64,000 nt of DNA from Microvirga terricola (GTDB lineage: Bacteria > Pseudomonadota > Alphaproteobacteria > Rhizobiales > Beijerinckiaceae). Both the position numbers and the translations under genes were made by a program. Each line of letters starts with the position of its first letter. Positions within the stretch are counted from its first letter, which is position 1. Under the pieces are notes generated by a model. The model saw nothing but the letters and a program-made list of their open reading frames with translations, made no database searches and was not told the origin of the DNA. Location: the NCBI RefSeq assembly GCF_011777495.1, contig NZ_JAATJS010000001.1:62001-126000 (forward strand), given 5' to 3'. Positions 29,485-37,403 of the stretch are shown here, piece by piece.

Positions 29485-29932
29485 GAATGGCCTCGCCGTT
29501 CTTGACGTAGAAGACGAAGCTGCGACTCCTGCCCGCGAACTCACGGTCATATTCGCGCGCTATGCGCCAACCGTGCCGCTCATAGAAGCGACGGGCACCC
29601 AGATTATCGCGGAAGCATTCGAGGCTTTTTGCGCCAGATGCTTCCCCCTCATGGAGCAGCAAGGCGCCCGCGCCCTTCCCGCTGGCGTCGGGATCCATGA
29701 AAAGCATGTCGATATGGCCGTCGGTCATGAGGAGGAAACCGAGAGCCCTGCTCTCCATTTCCACGAGGATCATGCGCGGCCAGGATTCGGTAAAACGCGC
29801 AGCGAAAAAGACCGCATCGCGGGTCGCCAACACATCCTGCTCGAGGATGGTTTTGAACGCCTCACGATAAGACCGTTCGGCAATTGCCGCGAGCGCCGGA
29901 ACGTCGGCGGCACGGGCACGCCGCACCCTCAC
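29474..29932 (-). CDS. GNAT-family N-acetyltransferase coupled to the peptide transporter
   Basis: A 152-residue GNAT enzyme: VRVRRARAADVPALAAIAERSY at the start, the beta-4 region IDMLFMDPDASGKGAGALLLHEG that holds the acetyl-CoA pyrophosphate loop, and the closing ARRFYERHGWRIAREY. The GTG start overlaps the permease stop by four bases (GTGA), so it is translationally coupled to the transporter. It takes the place where peptide-importer operons usually carry ATPase genes. It may acetylate an imported peptide or amino sugar (inference); the true substrate is unknown. The frame stays open far upstream, but that part is antisense-like sequence inside the permease. Confidence 0.88.
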   Translation of the reverse strand: MRVRRARAADVPALAAIAERSYREAFKTILEQDVLATRDAVFFAARFTESWPRMILVEMESRALGFLLMTDGHIDMLFMDPDASGKGAGALLLHEGEASGAKSLECFRDNLGARRFYERHGWRIAREYDREFAGRSRSFVFYVKNGEAIPTA

Positions 29933-30753
29933 GGCTGTCCCCGCAGGCGCGGATCGAGCGTGTCGCGAAGGGCGTCGCCCAGCAGATTGAATCCGAAGGA
30001 CAAGAACAGGATCGCAAACCCGGCGAAAATCGCGCTCCAGGGCGAGAGCATCAGGAAGTTGCGCCCTTCCGACAGCATCAGACCGAGAGAAGGGGTCGGC
30101 GGCTGCGTGCCCAGCCCGAGGAACGAGAGCGATGCCTCGACCAGAATCGCCGCGGAAAGCAACAGGCTCGTCTGCACGAGAATAACGGAAGCCAGATTCG
30201 GCAGGATGTGCAGAAAGATGATGCGTGCATCGGACGCGCCGATGGCTTTTGCCCCCGCCACATATTCGCTCTCGCAAAGCACCAGCGCGGGGCCACGCAG
30301 AAGGCGAGCAAAGATCGGCGTGTAAACGACGGCGATCGCCGCCGCTGCGCTGTAGGTGTGCGGCCCGAGCACCGCGATGATGCCGATGGCGAGCAGCATC
30401 ACCGGGAATGCGAACAGAATATCCATGATGCGCATGACGATGCGGTCGAGCCAGCCCCGGTAATAGGCCGAGATGAGGCCGAGCGTGCCCCCCGCCATAA
30501 GCGCGATGCCAACCGCCAGCAGGCAGGCGATGAGCGAGGTTCGGTAGCCGTAGAGAATGCGCGTCAGCACATCGCGGCCGAGCTGATCCGTTCCAAGCCA
30601 GTGCAGTTCGGACGGACCACGCAAACGGCGTGCGACGCTCTGCGCCATCGGGTCATAGGGCGCAATGAAGGACGCCCCCAGCGCGAGAACGAGTTGCACC
30701 AACACCAGAATGGCGGCGAAAGTCAGAAGCTTGCTCTTGGCCAGACGCGACAC
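29929..30753 (-). CDS. Peptide-type ABC transporter permease (DppC/OppC-like)
   Basis: A 274-residue permease of the DppC class. The N-terminal OppC_N-like helix is followed by the conserved PSELHWLGTDQLGRDVLTRIL segment, about five further helices and the coupling loop ESEYVAGAKAIGASDARIIFLHILPN. The C-terminal LLGDALRDTLDPRLRG is the usual family end. Lies 3 bases after the DppB-like gene. Partner ATPases (DppD/DppF type) are not encoded in this operon or elsewhere in the window. Confidence 0.94.
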   Translation of the reverse strand: MSRLAKSKLLTFAAILVLVQLVLALGASFIAPYDPMAQSVARRLRGPSELHWLGTDQLGRDVLTRILYGYRTSLIACLLAVGIALMAGGTLGLISAYYRGWLDRIVMRIMDILFAFPVMLLAIGIIAVLGPHTYSAAAAIAVVYTPIFARLLRGPALVLCESEYVAGAKAIGASDARIIFLHILPNLASVILVQTSLLLSAAILVEASLSFLGLGTQPPTPSLGLMLSEGRNFLMLSPWSAIFAGFAILFLSFGFNLLGDALRDTLDPRLRGQP

Positions 30754-30756
30754 GGC

Positions 30757-31704
30757 TCAAGCCCTCACGCGGGGATCGACGATCATGTAAAGGAAATCCA
30801 CGAGAAAATTCACGAGCACGAACACCGCTGTGACCACGAGAATGGTCGCCTGGATGACGGGATAGTTGCGCTCTGCAATCGCGCCGAGAATGAGACGGCC
30901 GAGACCTGGAATGGCAAAAACCTGCTCAACCACGATTGCGCCACCGAGCAGATAGCCGGTCATGATGCCGACGCTGGTGAGAAACGGGATCAGCGCATTG
31001 CGCAGAGCGTGCTTATAGACCACGCGACGCTCGTTCAGCCCCTTGGCGCGGGCCGTGCGGATATAGTCCTGCCCCAACGCGTCCAGCATGGCGGAGCGCA
31101 CGAGGCGAGACAGATTGGCAAGGATCGGCAGCGCAAGCGCAACGGCCGGCAGGCTCATGCGCTGGAGGTTGCCGAGCGGATCTTCAGAGAACGGCACATA
31201 GCCGAGCGAGGCGAAGCTCGGCGCGACCGTTGCAAGAAACAGGATGAGGACGATGCCGAGCCAGAAGGAAGGAATCGTCAATCCCGCAATCGCGCCGATC
31301 CGCATGGCGACATCCGCGCCGCGACCATGCGTCTGCGCCATCACGCAGCCGACGGGCACCGCAAGCACCGCGCCAAGGATCAGCGACAGCATAGTGAGTT
31401 CAAGCGTCGGCCAGAGATGCGTCATGATCTCTGTCGCGACCGGTCGGCCGGTCCAGAGCGAGGTGCCGAAGTCGCCGTGCAGCGCTGCGCCTGCCCAGAG
31501 CAGGTATTGCTCGATCACCGGGCGGTCGAGGCCGACACGGCTTTTGAGTTCCGCCATGCGCTCAGGCGTGATCTCTGTGTTTGCGCCGAGCATGATGGCG
31601 ACGGCATCGCCCGGAATGAGGCGGATCATCAAGAACACGATGATCGAGACGCCGAAGAGAACGACGACCAGATCGATGAGGCGCGCGGCAAGAACTCGAT
31701 TCAT
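30757..31704 (-). CDS. Peptide-type ABC transporter permease (DppB/OppB-like)
   Basis: A 315-residue permease of the DppB class: N-terminal helix with VVLFGVSIIVFLMIRLIPGDAV, the RVGLDRPVIEQYLLW segment, and the coupling loop GQDYIRTARAKGLNERRVVYKHALRNALIP, then about six helices and the C-terminal VNFLVDFLYMIVDPRVR. Located between the binding-protein gene (68 bases upstream) and the DppC-like gene. Likely forms the membrane channel for peptides or murein fragments (substrate inferred from murQ and the hydrolase across the divergent promoter). Confidence 0.94.
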   Translation of the reverse strand: MNRVLAARLIDLVVVLFGVSIIVFLMIRLIPGDAVAIMLGANTEITPERMAELKSRVGLDRPVIEQYLLWAGAALHGDFGTSLWTGRPVATEIMTHLWPTLELTMLSLILGAVLAVPVGCVMAQTHGRGADVAMRIGAIAGLTIPSFWLGIVLILFLATVAPSFASLGYVPFSEDPLGNLQRMSLPAVALALPILANLSRLVRSAMLDALGQDYIRTARAKGLNERRVVYKHALRNALIPFLTSVGIMTGYLLGGAIVVEQVFAIPGLGRLILGAIAERNYPVIQATILVVTAVFVLVNFLVDFLYMIVDPRVRA

Positions 31705-31772
31705 CGGAAAAATTAGCGTTATCTCGAATGATGTCCGGCGCCGCCACCGCGGCGCCGGAACGTCGTCGTGGT

Positions 31773-33272
31773 TTAGTAGCTTGCGCCGCGGAGCAGCACG
31801 AGCGAGCGGTTCGGCATGACCTCATAGCCCGTGAGCTTGTCACGCATCGCCGAGAACAGCGTGCCGTAGGTCAGGTGCGCAACGGGGCCCGAGCAGGCAA
31901 GCTTCTTCTGCACCGCGTCGTAAGCGGTCTTGCGCTCGGCCTGATCCGACAAGGTACGAGCCTTGTCGAGCAATCCGTCGATCTCCGTGTCCGAGTACTT
32001 GAACACGTTGGTCGAGCCGCCCGTGCGAAACGTGCGATAGAAATACTCGTCCGGATCCGGGCTGCCGGAGTTGATCGAAGCGAACAGGTCGAAGTTGCTG
32101 TTGCGCCAATCCTGAATGAACTGGCCCTGCTCCTGGCTCTTCAGCTCGACCTTGAAGCCAGCCTTGTTGAGCTGTTCCTGCACGACCTGCGCGATGTCCT
32201 TCACGTCCTGACGCGGCAGAACGTTCATCGTGACAGTCACCGGCATAGCAACGCCTGCTTCCTTCAGAAGCGCCTGCGCCTTGGCCGGATCGGGCTTGTA
32301 GCAGGAGAACTCCTTCACATCGAGCGCCCAGGACTTCAGCGCCGGAGAGAGCGGACCACCAGGCACGCCCGCACCGAAGAGTGCGGCATCGACGATTTCC
32401 TGCCGGTTGATGGCGTAGTTGAGCGCCTCGCGCACCTTCGCGTTATCGAAAGGCGGCTTCGACACGTTCATGCCGACGAGCATGTAGGCGAGTTCCAGCG
32501 TCTCAGAGAGCTTGACGTTCGGCTTGCCCTTGAGCTGCAGCGCCGTCGCCGCATCGATGTTCGGCAGGAGCGCGTATTGGCCGTTGGTGAGTCCAACCTG
32601 ACGGGTGGCCGATTCAGGAACGATGTTGAACTTCAGGCCCGAAAGCTTCGGCAGACCCTGCTGCCAATAGGCGTCGTTCTTGGCGAGCAGGATGTAGCCG
32701 TTCGGCTGCCATTCCTGGAACTTGAACGGGCCGGTGCCGACCGGGGCCTTCTGCAAGATGTCCTTGTTGGTCTCGACCGAGCGCGGAACGATGGCAATGG
32801 TGGCGAGCGATGCCAGCAGCGGCGCGGACGGCTCCTTCAGCTTCAACTCGACGGTCTTGGCGTCGGTCGCGGTGGCGCTGTCGATGGCCGAAAGGCGGCT
32901 TGCGAGCGGAGAGGCGATGTCCTTGCTCTGCACGCGGCGCATTGTCGACACCACGTCTTCCGCCTCCATGGCGGAGCCGTCGTGGAATTTCACGCCGGAA
33001 CGCAGCTTGAAAGTGTAGGTCTTGCCGTCCGGCGAGATGGTCCAGGATTCGGCGAGGCCGGGAACGACCTTCAAATCCTTATCGACGGAGGTGAGGCCTT
33101 CATAAATGTTGCCATTCACCACCATGAAGCTCGGAAAAGCGGTGATGAGGTGGGGGTCGAGGCCGGTCGGGCTGGCCTCAGCCCCGATCTCGAGAACCTG
33201 AGCCGAGGCGGAGGCCATCATCGCCGCCATGAAACCCGCGCCGATCGCGCCGCGCAGTGCTGACCTGAACAT
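31773..33272 (-). CDS. Peptide-type ABC transporter substrate-binding protein (SBP family 5)
   Basis: A 499-residue periplasmic binding protein of the DppA/OppA family. The start chosen gives MFRSALRGAIGAGFMAAMMASASAQ, a good Sec signal ending in SASA-Q, with AAGGGAG upstream; an upstream in-frame start would add 25 residues before the signal. The mature region has LEIGAEASPTGLDPHLI, the GLAESWTISPDGKTYTFKLRSGVKFHDG block and GTGPFKFQEWQPNGYILLAKND, all family hallmarks. It may bind peptides, but homologues also bind murein tripeptide (MppA) or opines. The neighbouring murQ, kinase and hydrolase make a muropeptide a reasonable guess. Confidence 0.93.
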   Translation of the reverse strand: MFRSALRGAIGAGFMAAMMASASAQVLEIGAEASPTGLDPHLITAFPSFMVVNGNIYEGLTSVDKDLKVVPGLAESWTISPDGKTYTFKLRSGVKFHDGSAMEAEDVVSTMRRVQSKDIASPLASRLSAIDSATATDAKTVELKLKEPSAPLLASLATIAIVPRSVETNKDILQKAPVGTGPFKFQEWQPNGYILLAKNDAYWQQGLPKLSGLKFNIVPESATRQVGLTNGQYALLPNIDAATALQLKGKPNVKLSETLELAYMLVGMNVSKPPFDNAKVREALNYAINRQEIVDAALFGAGVPGGPLSPALKSWALDVKEFSCYKPDPAKAQALLKEAGVAMPVTVTMNVLPRQDVKDIAQVVQEQLNKAGFKVELKSQEQGQFIQDWRNSNFDLFASINSGSPDPDEYFYRTFRTGGSTNVFKYSDTEIDGLLDKARTLSDQAERKTAYDAVQKKLACSGPVAHLTYGTLFSAMRDKLTGYEVMPNRSLVLLRGASY

Positions 33273-33345
33273 GCGTCTTTTCTCCCTTGGAAGCCGCAAG
33301 ACAAATTTATAGGCCATCGTTGCGAACCTGTCATGGTCCAATATC

Positions 33346-33363
33346 ATACCACTCTAGACCACC
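33346..33363. promoter_or_regulatory. Candidate NagR/DasR-like operator in the second divergent region
   Basis: ATACCACTCTAGACCACC contains TCTAGACCAC (33353-33362), identical to the right half of the ACTGGTCTAGACCACT-type site known for HutC-type amino-sugar regulators; the left half differs. ATACCACT also occurs, on the other strand, in the 24-kb region (24328-24335). It lies between the binding-protein start and the hydrolase start, within a 207-base gene-free stretch. Confidence 0.4.
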
Positions 33364-33479
33364 CGACCGCCTGTGCTATGGTCCGCAACGAAGACGCTCC
33401 GGCAGGTGGCCCCCGCGCCGCGATTTCGCCTGCGATGGGGCGCCATCGGCGCCCGCCAGCTTGAACATTGTAACCAGCG

Positions 33480-34505
33480 ATGCCTCTCACAGACATGATC
33501 GGACTGGCTTTCGAGCCCGCCGCCACCGCAATCCGCGATGCGAAAATCCCCGGCGCAGTGCTTGGCATCGTCACTGCCGATGGGGCGCGAGCCGCCCATT
33601 GGGCAGGGGCCGCGCAGATCGAGCCGGAGCGGCATGACCTATCCCGCGAGACTTGGTTCGACCTGGCTTCCCTCACTAAGATCATCTTCACGACGACGCG
33701 GATTCTGCAGCTTGTGGAGCAAGGCCGGATCGCGCTCGACGATCCTCTCGTTTCGGTGATCCCGGATCTGCGCCAATACGACATGAACGCGGCCGAGCGC
33801 CGTCTCACGTTCCGCCAGTGTCTCGCCCATCAGACTCATCTGCCGGCGGTCGAGCCGCTTTATACCTATGGCCAGGACCCGCAGACCCTGCGTGCCTTCA
33901 TCCTGCAGCGGGTCTGGCAGAGCGGCCCGCCGGTTTATTCCGACATCAACTACATGTTGCTCGGCATCGCGATTGAACGCATCACGGGAAAACCTCTCCT
34001 CGATCAGCCACTCCCTGAACGATTCAGTTTCCGCCCGAACCCCAGCCTCTGCGCGGCGACCGAGCGCTGCACGTGGCGCGGACGCGTCATCCGGGGCGAC
34101 GTGCACGATGAGAATGCCTTCGCGCTCGGCGGCGCCTCCGGCCATGCGGGCCTGTTCGGCACCATCGACGGCGTGCTGGACTTCGCCCAGTCGCTTCTCG
34201 ACGGGACAGGCCTTCCGGCCGAGTCCCTCCGCGCCATCCGCACGCGGGAATCAGAGAAGCGGACGGTCGGCTGGGAAGGCTTTTATGCCGGCTGGCACGG
34301 GGGTGACGCCTGTTCGCCCACCACCATCGGGCATACCGGTTTCACCGGCACCGGCCTCTGGCTCGACTTCGATCGGGGGTTCGCCTGGTCGCTGCTGACC
34401 AACCGCGTCCATCCCAGCCGCCACACGGATAGTGGGATCCTCCCCTTGCGCCGAGCGACTGGGGAACGGGTGATCGCGTTGTTTGACGCAGAGGCGCGGT
34501 CTTAA
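33480..34505 (+). CDS. Class-C-beta-lactamase-like serine hydrolase (possible muropeptide amidase, AmiE-like)
   Basis: A 341-residue serine hydrolase of the S12 fold. The nucleophile motif is S64-L-T-K67, the tyrosine motif is Y153-S-D, and a KTG-like triad appears as HTG in IGHTGFTGTGLWLD. There is no signal peptide, so it should work in the cytoplasm, unlike true AmpC enzymes or PBPs. It starts the operon with murQ and a MurNAc-kinase-like gene. In Bacillus subtilis the murQ cluster also includes a beta-lactamase-like protein, AmiE, that cuts MurNAc-peptide; by analogy this enzyme may strip the peptide from imported muropeptides (inference). An esterase is the main alternative. Confidence 0.8.
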   Translation: MPLTDMIGLAFEPAATAIRDAKIPGAVLGIVTADGARAAHWAGAAQIEPERHDLSRETWFDLASLTKIIFTTTRILQLVEQGRIALDDPLVSVIPDLRQYDMNAAERRLTFRQCLAHQTHLPAVEPLYTYGQDPQTLRAFILQRVWQSGPPVYSDINYMLLGIAIERITGKPLLDQPLPERFSFRPNPSLCAATERCTWRGRVIRGDVHDENAFALGGASGHAGLFGTIDGVLDFAQSLLDGTGLPAESLRAIRTRESEKRTVGWEGFYAGWHGGDACSPTTIGHTGFTGTGLWLDFDRGFAWSLLTNRVHPSRHTDSGILPLRRATGERVIALFDAEARS

Positions 34506-34609
34506 CGACATTTGGTGAAAGGCCGTCAACGCCGACCCTGTGTGGCGGCGACGGCGATTGCTGACGCGAGGAACTGGACCTATACTGGTCTGCACGAAAA
34601 GAGCATCCG

Positions 34610-35503
34610 ATGGCCACAGAAACCTTCAGCACCCGTTTTCAGGACCTCGATTCCTGGCCCAGCCTCGACATTCTTTCCGCCTTCTATGAGGGCCAGCTTT
34701 CGGCGGTCGCCGCGGTCAGATCCTCCCTTCCGGCCATCGCCGCGGCTGCGGAAGAGGCCGTGGCGCGACTGCGCCGGGGCGGGCGCCTCATCTATGTGGG
34801 CGCAGGAACCTCGGGCCGCATCGGCGTGCAGGATGGCACCGAATTGCCGCCGACCTTCAACTGGCCGGACGACAAACTGGTCTATCTGATCGCCGGCGGC
34901 GAAGGTGCGCTGCTCAAGGCGGTCGAGAATGCGGAGGATTCGGTCGAGCAAGGCATTGCCGGTATCCGTGGCTCGCAGGTCGGCCCGAATGACGTGGTCA
35001 TCGGTGTTGCTGCCAGCGGCAGAACGCCTTTCACCATCGCGGCGCTTCAAGAAGCGAAGGCGCGGGGCGCACAGACCATCGGCATTTCCAACAACAGCGG
35101 CGCGCCGATTCTCGACGTCTGCTCTCACCCGATTCTCGCCGATACCGGCGAAGAGGTCATCGCGGGCTCGACCCGCATGAAGGCGGGCACGGCGCAGAAG
35201 ATCATTCTGAATCTGCTCTCGACCCTCATCATGGTCCGTCTCGGCCGCGTCTATCGCGGCCTGATGGTGCATATGCGCGCGACCAATGCGAAATTGCGCC
35301 GCCGCAGCGAGATCATGGTTTCCCAGATCACCGGCTGCGACGACGCCACAGCGATTGCGGCGCTGCGCCAGGCCGATGGCGACATGAAGCTTGCCTCTCT
35401 CATCGCACTCGGCATCAATGCCTCCGACGCCCAGGCGGCCCTTGCGCACAGCGATGGCAATTTGCGCGAAGCGCTGGCAAACTTCTCCGACATCAAGGGC
35501 TGA
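34610..35503 (+). CDS. murQ: N-acetylmuramic acid 6-phosphate etherase
   Basis: A 297-residue SIS-fold lyase that cleaves the D-lactyl ether of MurNAc-6-P to give GlcNAc-6-P and D-lactate. Seen are LIYVGAGTSGRIGVQDGTELPPTF with E78, the ENAEDSVEQG segment with E109 (these match the two catalytic glutamates of E. coli MurQ), VAASGRTPFTIAAL, and GSTRMKAGTAQK. The C-terminal part has a small helical domain (AALRQADGDMKLASLIALG). Its product is the substrate of NagA encoded 7 kb away. Operon position: after the hydrolase and before the kinase; 104 and 42 bases separate them. Confidence 0.96.
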   Translation: MATETFSTRFQDLDSWPSLDILSAFYEGQLSAVAAVRSSLPAIAAAAEEAVARLRRGGRLIYVGAGTSGRIGVQDGTELPPTFNWPDDKLVYLIAGGEGALLKAVENAEDSVEQGIAGIRGSQVGPNDVVIGVAASGRTPFTIAALQEAKARGAQTIGISNNSGAPILDVCSHPILADTGEEVIAGSTRMKAGTAQKIILNLLSTLIMVRLGRVYRGLMVHMRATNAKLRRRSEIMVSQITGCDDATAIAALRQADGDMKLASLIALGINASDAQAALAHSDGNLREALANFSDIKG

Positions 35504-35545
35504 TGTCGCTGCACAACGGCGGCTGAGACAAGAAAGCGAAATGTC

Positions 35546-36448
35546 ATGGCGCTGGGGCTTGGCATCGACGCAGGCGGAACCGCGACGCGCTGGCGGCTGG
35601 TGGATGCGGGCGGCGAGTGTGTCGCGCAAGGCTCCGTCGAGCCCCTGACAGGCCATCTCTTTTCCGCAGCGGCGGAAGAGCGCGCGCGCCGGATCATCAC
35701 CGAGATGGCTGAGGCCATCGCCACCAAGGAGAAGCCTGCTGGCATCGTTGCCGGCATCACGGGGCTGACGCGGGATACGCCCGCAGAAGCGACGATGCGC
35801 AACATTCTCTCGGAAGCGTTCGCGCTGCCCGAAGAAAGGGTCTTCGTCGCCGAGGATATGTGGATCGCCTACCTGTCCCATTTCGCGCTGGGCGAAGGCA
35901 TTTTGGTCTACAGCGGAACCGGTTCGATTGGTTACTACCTGTCCGACGCGAAGGAGGTGCTGCGCGTCGGCGGGCGCGGCAACCTGATCGATGATGGCGG
36001 CTCTGGCTTCTGGGTAGCGCGGGAAGCCCTGAAAGCAATTCTGCGTGCGGAGGAAGACAATCCCGGATCGGGCTGGGCGACCGTTCTCGGCTCCTGTTTC
36101 GCCGACGCGCTCGGCGGAACCGATTGGAACACCGTGCGCACCTTCGTCTATGGCGGGGATCGCGGAAAGGTCGGCGTGCTGGCTCGCTTTGTGGGAGAAG
36201 CTGCGGTGAAGGGCGACAAGACCGCCTTGCGCATCTTGCGCGAAGCGGGTGAAGAATTGGCCCGCCTTGCCAACAGCCTGATCAAACGTGTCGGCCCGCG
36301 CCCCGTCGCGCTCATGGGCGGCGGATCGCGCCTTCACCCGGTCATCGCGGAGGCTTTCAAGCGGGATCTCGTTGCGCCAGTCGAGGTCATTACTGCGGAT
36401 GTCGATGCCGCGATGACCGCCGGACGCCTCGCGGCCATGGTTCGCTGA
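35546..36448 (+). CDS. BadF-type kinase, likely N-acetylmuramic acid kinase (MurK-like)
   Basis: A 300-residue ASKHA kinase of the BadF family. Phosphate-1 is LGLGIDAGGTATRWRLVD, phosphate-2 VYSGTGSIGYYL, followed by GGRGNLIDDGGSGFWVAREAL, and the adenosine region is PVALMGGGSRLHP. Placed 42 bases after murQ, it would supply MurNAc-6-P without a phosphotransferase system. MurK of Clostridium acetobutylicum, which phosphorylates MurNAc and GlcNAc, belongs to this same family (known). Kinase specificity is inferred from the neighbour only; a general GlcNAc kinase remains possible. Confidence 0.85.
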   Translation: MALGLGIDAGGTATRWRLVDAGGECVAQGSVEPLTGHLFSAAAEERARRIITEMAEAIATKEKPAGIVAGITGLTRDTPAEATMRNILSEAFALPEERVFVAEDMWIAYLSHFALGEGILVYSGTGSIGYYLSDAKEVLRVGGRGNLIDDGGSGFWVAREALKAILRAEEDNPGSGWATVLGSCFADALGGTDWNTVRTFVYGGDRGKVGVLARFVGEAAVKGDKTALRILREAGEELARLANSLIKRVGPRPVALMGGGSRLHPVIAEAFKRDLVAPVEVITADVDAAMTAGRLAAMVR

Positions 36449-36533
36449 GGCGACCCGCTTCGAGGCATTTGCCTTCCCACGAAACAGCCTTACTTTAAGA
36501 TGTCATTCCGGCCCGCCTCCGCAGGAGGGCGCA

Positions 36534-37325
36534 ATGATATTCGATGCTTGGCTCGACCTGCCCGTTTGGGGAATTTTCGGCTCCGTCGCGGCACTTTTCG
36601 GCCTCTCGGCATTCCTGATTTACTGGCTCTCTTTCGGCAAGCCCTGCCGGGCTTTCGCAGCAAGTTTCGTTGGTGTCGTCGCGCCGTTCTTCGGCTCCGT
36701 CGCCGTCCTGTTCGCGCTCCTTACCGGCTTCCTTGCCAACGATGTGTGGGAACGAAACAGACAGGCGGCACGCACCGTGCTGCTGGAAGAAGACGAATTG
36801 CTGACCCTTTATGCGGTCAGCATCGCGGCGACGTCCGACACGAAAGAAATCCGTGCGACGGCCCAACGCTATGCGGAGCTTCTGGTTTCCGATGAATGGC
36901 CACGCATGCGCCATCAAGACTACTCGGCAGCGGCAGGGCAAGTCCTTCTCGAGCTACTCGGTAAGATCGCCAATCCGGCGATCGCCAACGAGGCCGGCCC
37001 GGCGACGCAAAGGGTCCTTCTCGATGCGGGTCTCAGGCTCCGTAGTGCCAGGGACGACCGCTTGGCGCTGACCGGAAACAATACCGACCGGACGAAATGG
37101 GCCGCTGTCGTCATCCTCGCGCTCATCACGCAGGTCGCAATTGCGGTGGTGCACCTCGAGCGTCCACGCGCCCAGATTGCCGCTTTGGCCATCTTTTCCG
37201 TGGCCGTCATCACCAGCCTTGGCCTTATCGCGATGCGTGAGCGGCCCTTCGGCGGCGCCATCCAGGTATCGTCCGAACCCATAGAGGAGGCGCTTCAGGT
37301 CTACACAGGCAGAATGGCGCCATGA
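36534..37325 (+). CDS. DUF4239-type (bestrophin-like) membrane protein
   Basis: A 263-residue membrane protein. Two hydrophobic helices lie at about 10-35 and 43-70, and two more at about 183-205 and 211-230. A soluble helical middle (ERNRQAARTVLLEEDELLTLYAVS) separates them, followed by a short C-terminal tail GGAIQVSSEPIEEALQVYTG. The layout and the NDVWERNRQA and QVSSEP segments match the DUF4239 family, whose function is unknown; a channel-like role has been suggested for relatives. It lies 85 bases after the kinase gene and 78 bases before the PfkB gene. No link to amino-sugar use is evident. Confidence 0.75.
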   Translation: MIFDAWLDLPVWGIFGSVAALFGLSAFLIYWLSFGKPCRAFAASFVGVVAPFFGSVAVLFALLTGFLANDVWERNRQAARTVLLEEDELLTLYAVSIAATSDTKEIRATAQRYAELLVSDEWPRMRHQDYSAAAGQVLLELLGKIANPAIANEAGPATQRVLLDAGLRLRSARDDRLALTGNNTDRTKWAAVVILALITQVAIAVVHLERPRAQIAALAIFSVAVITSLGLIAMRERPFGGAIQVSSEPIEEALQVYTGRMAP

Positions 37326-37403
37326 CAGGGAATGGCTTGCGCAATCGCTCCGCCTCGGCAAGACTTCGGACACGAATCCAGGCTCAATAGACGATAGTTC
37401 GTG

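Noticed and set aside
29884..31716. Open frame of 610 codons on the plus strand
   Set aside because: Antisense to the two peptide-transporter permeases; its His/Arg/Glu-rich composition is typical of a shadow frame.
34580..36337. Open frame of 585 codons on the minus strand
   Set aside because: Mirror of murQ and the BadF-type kinase; no motif support.
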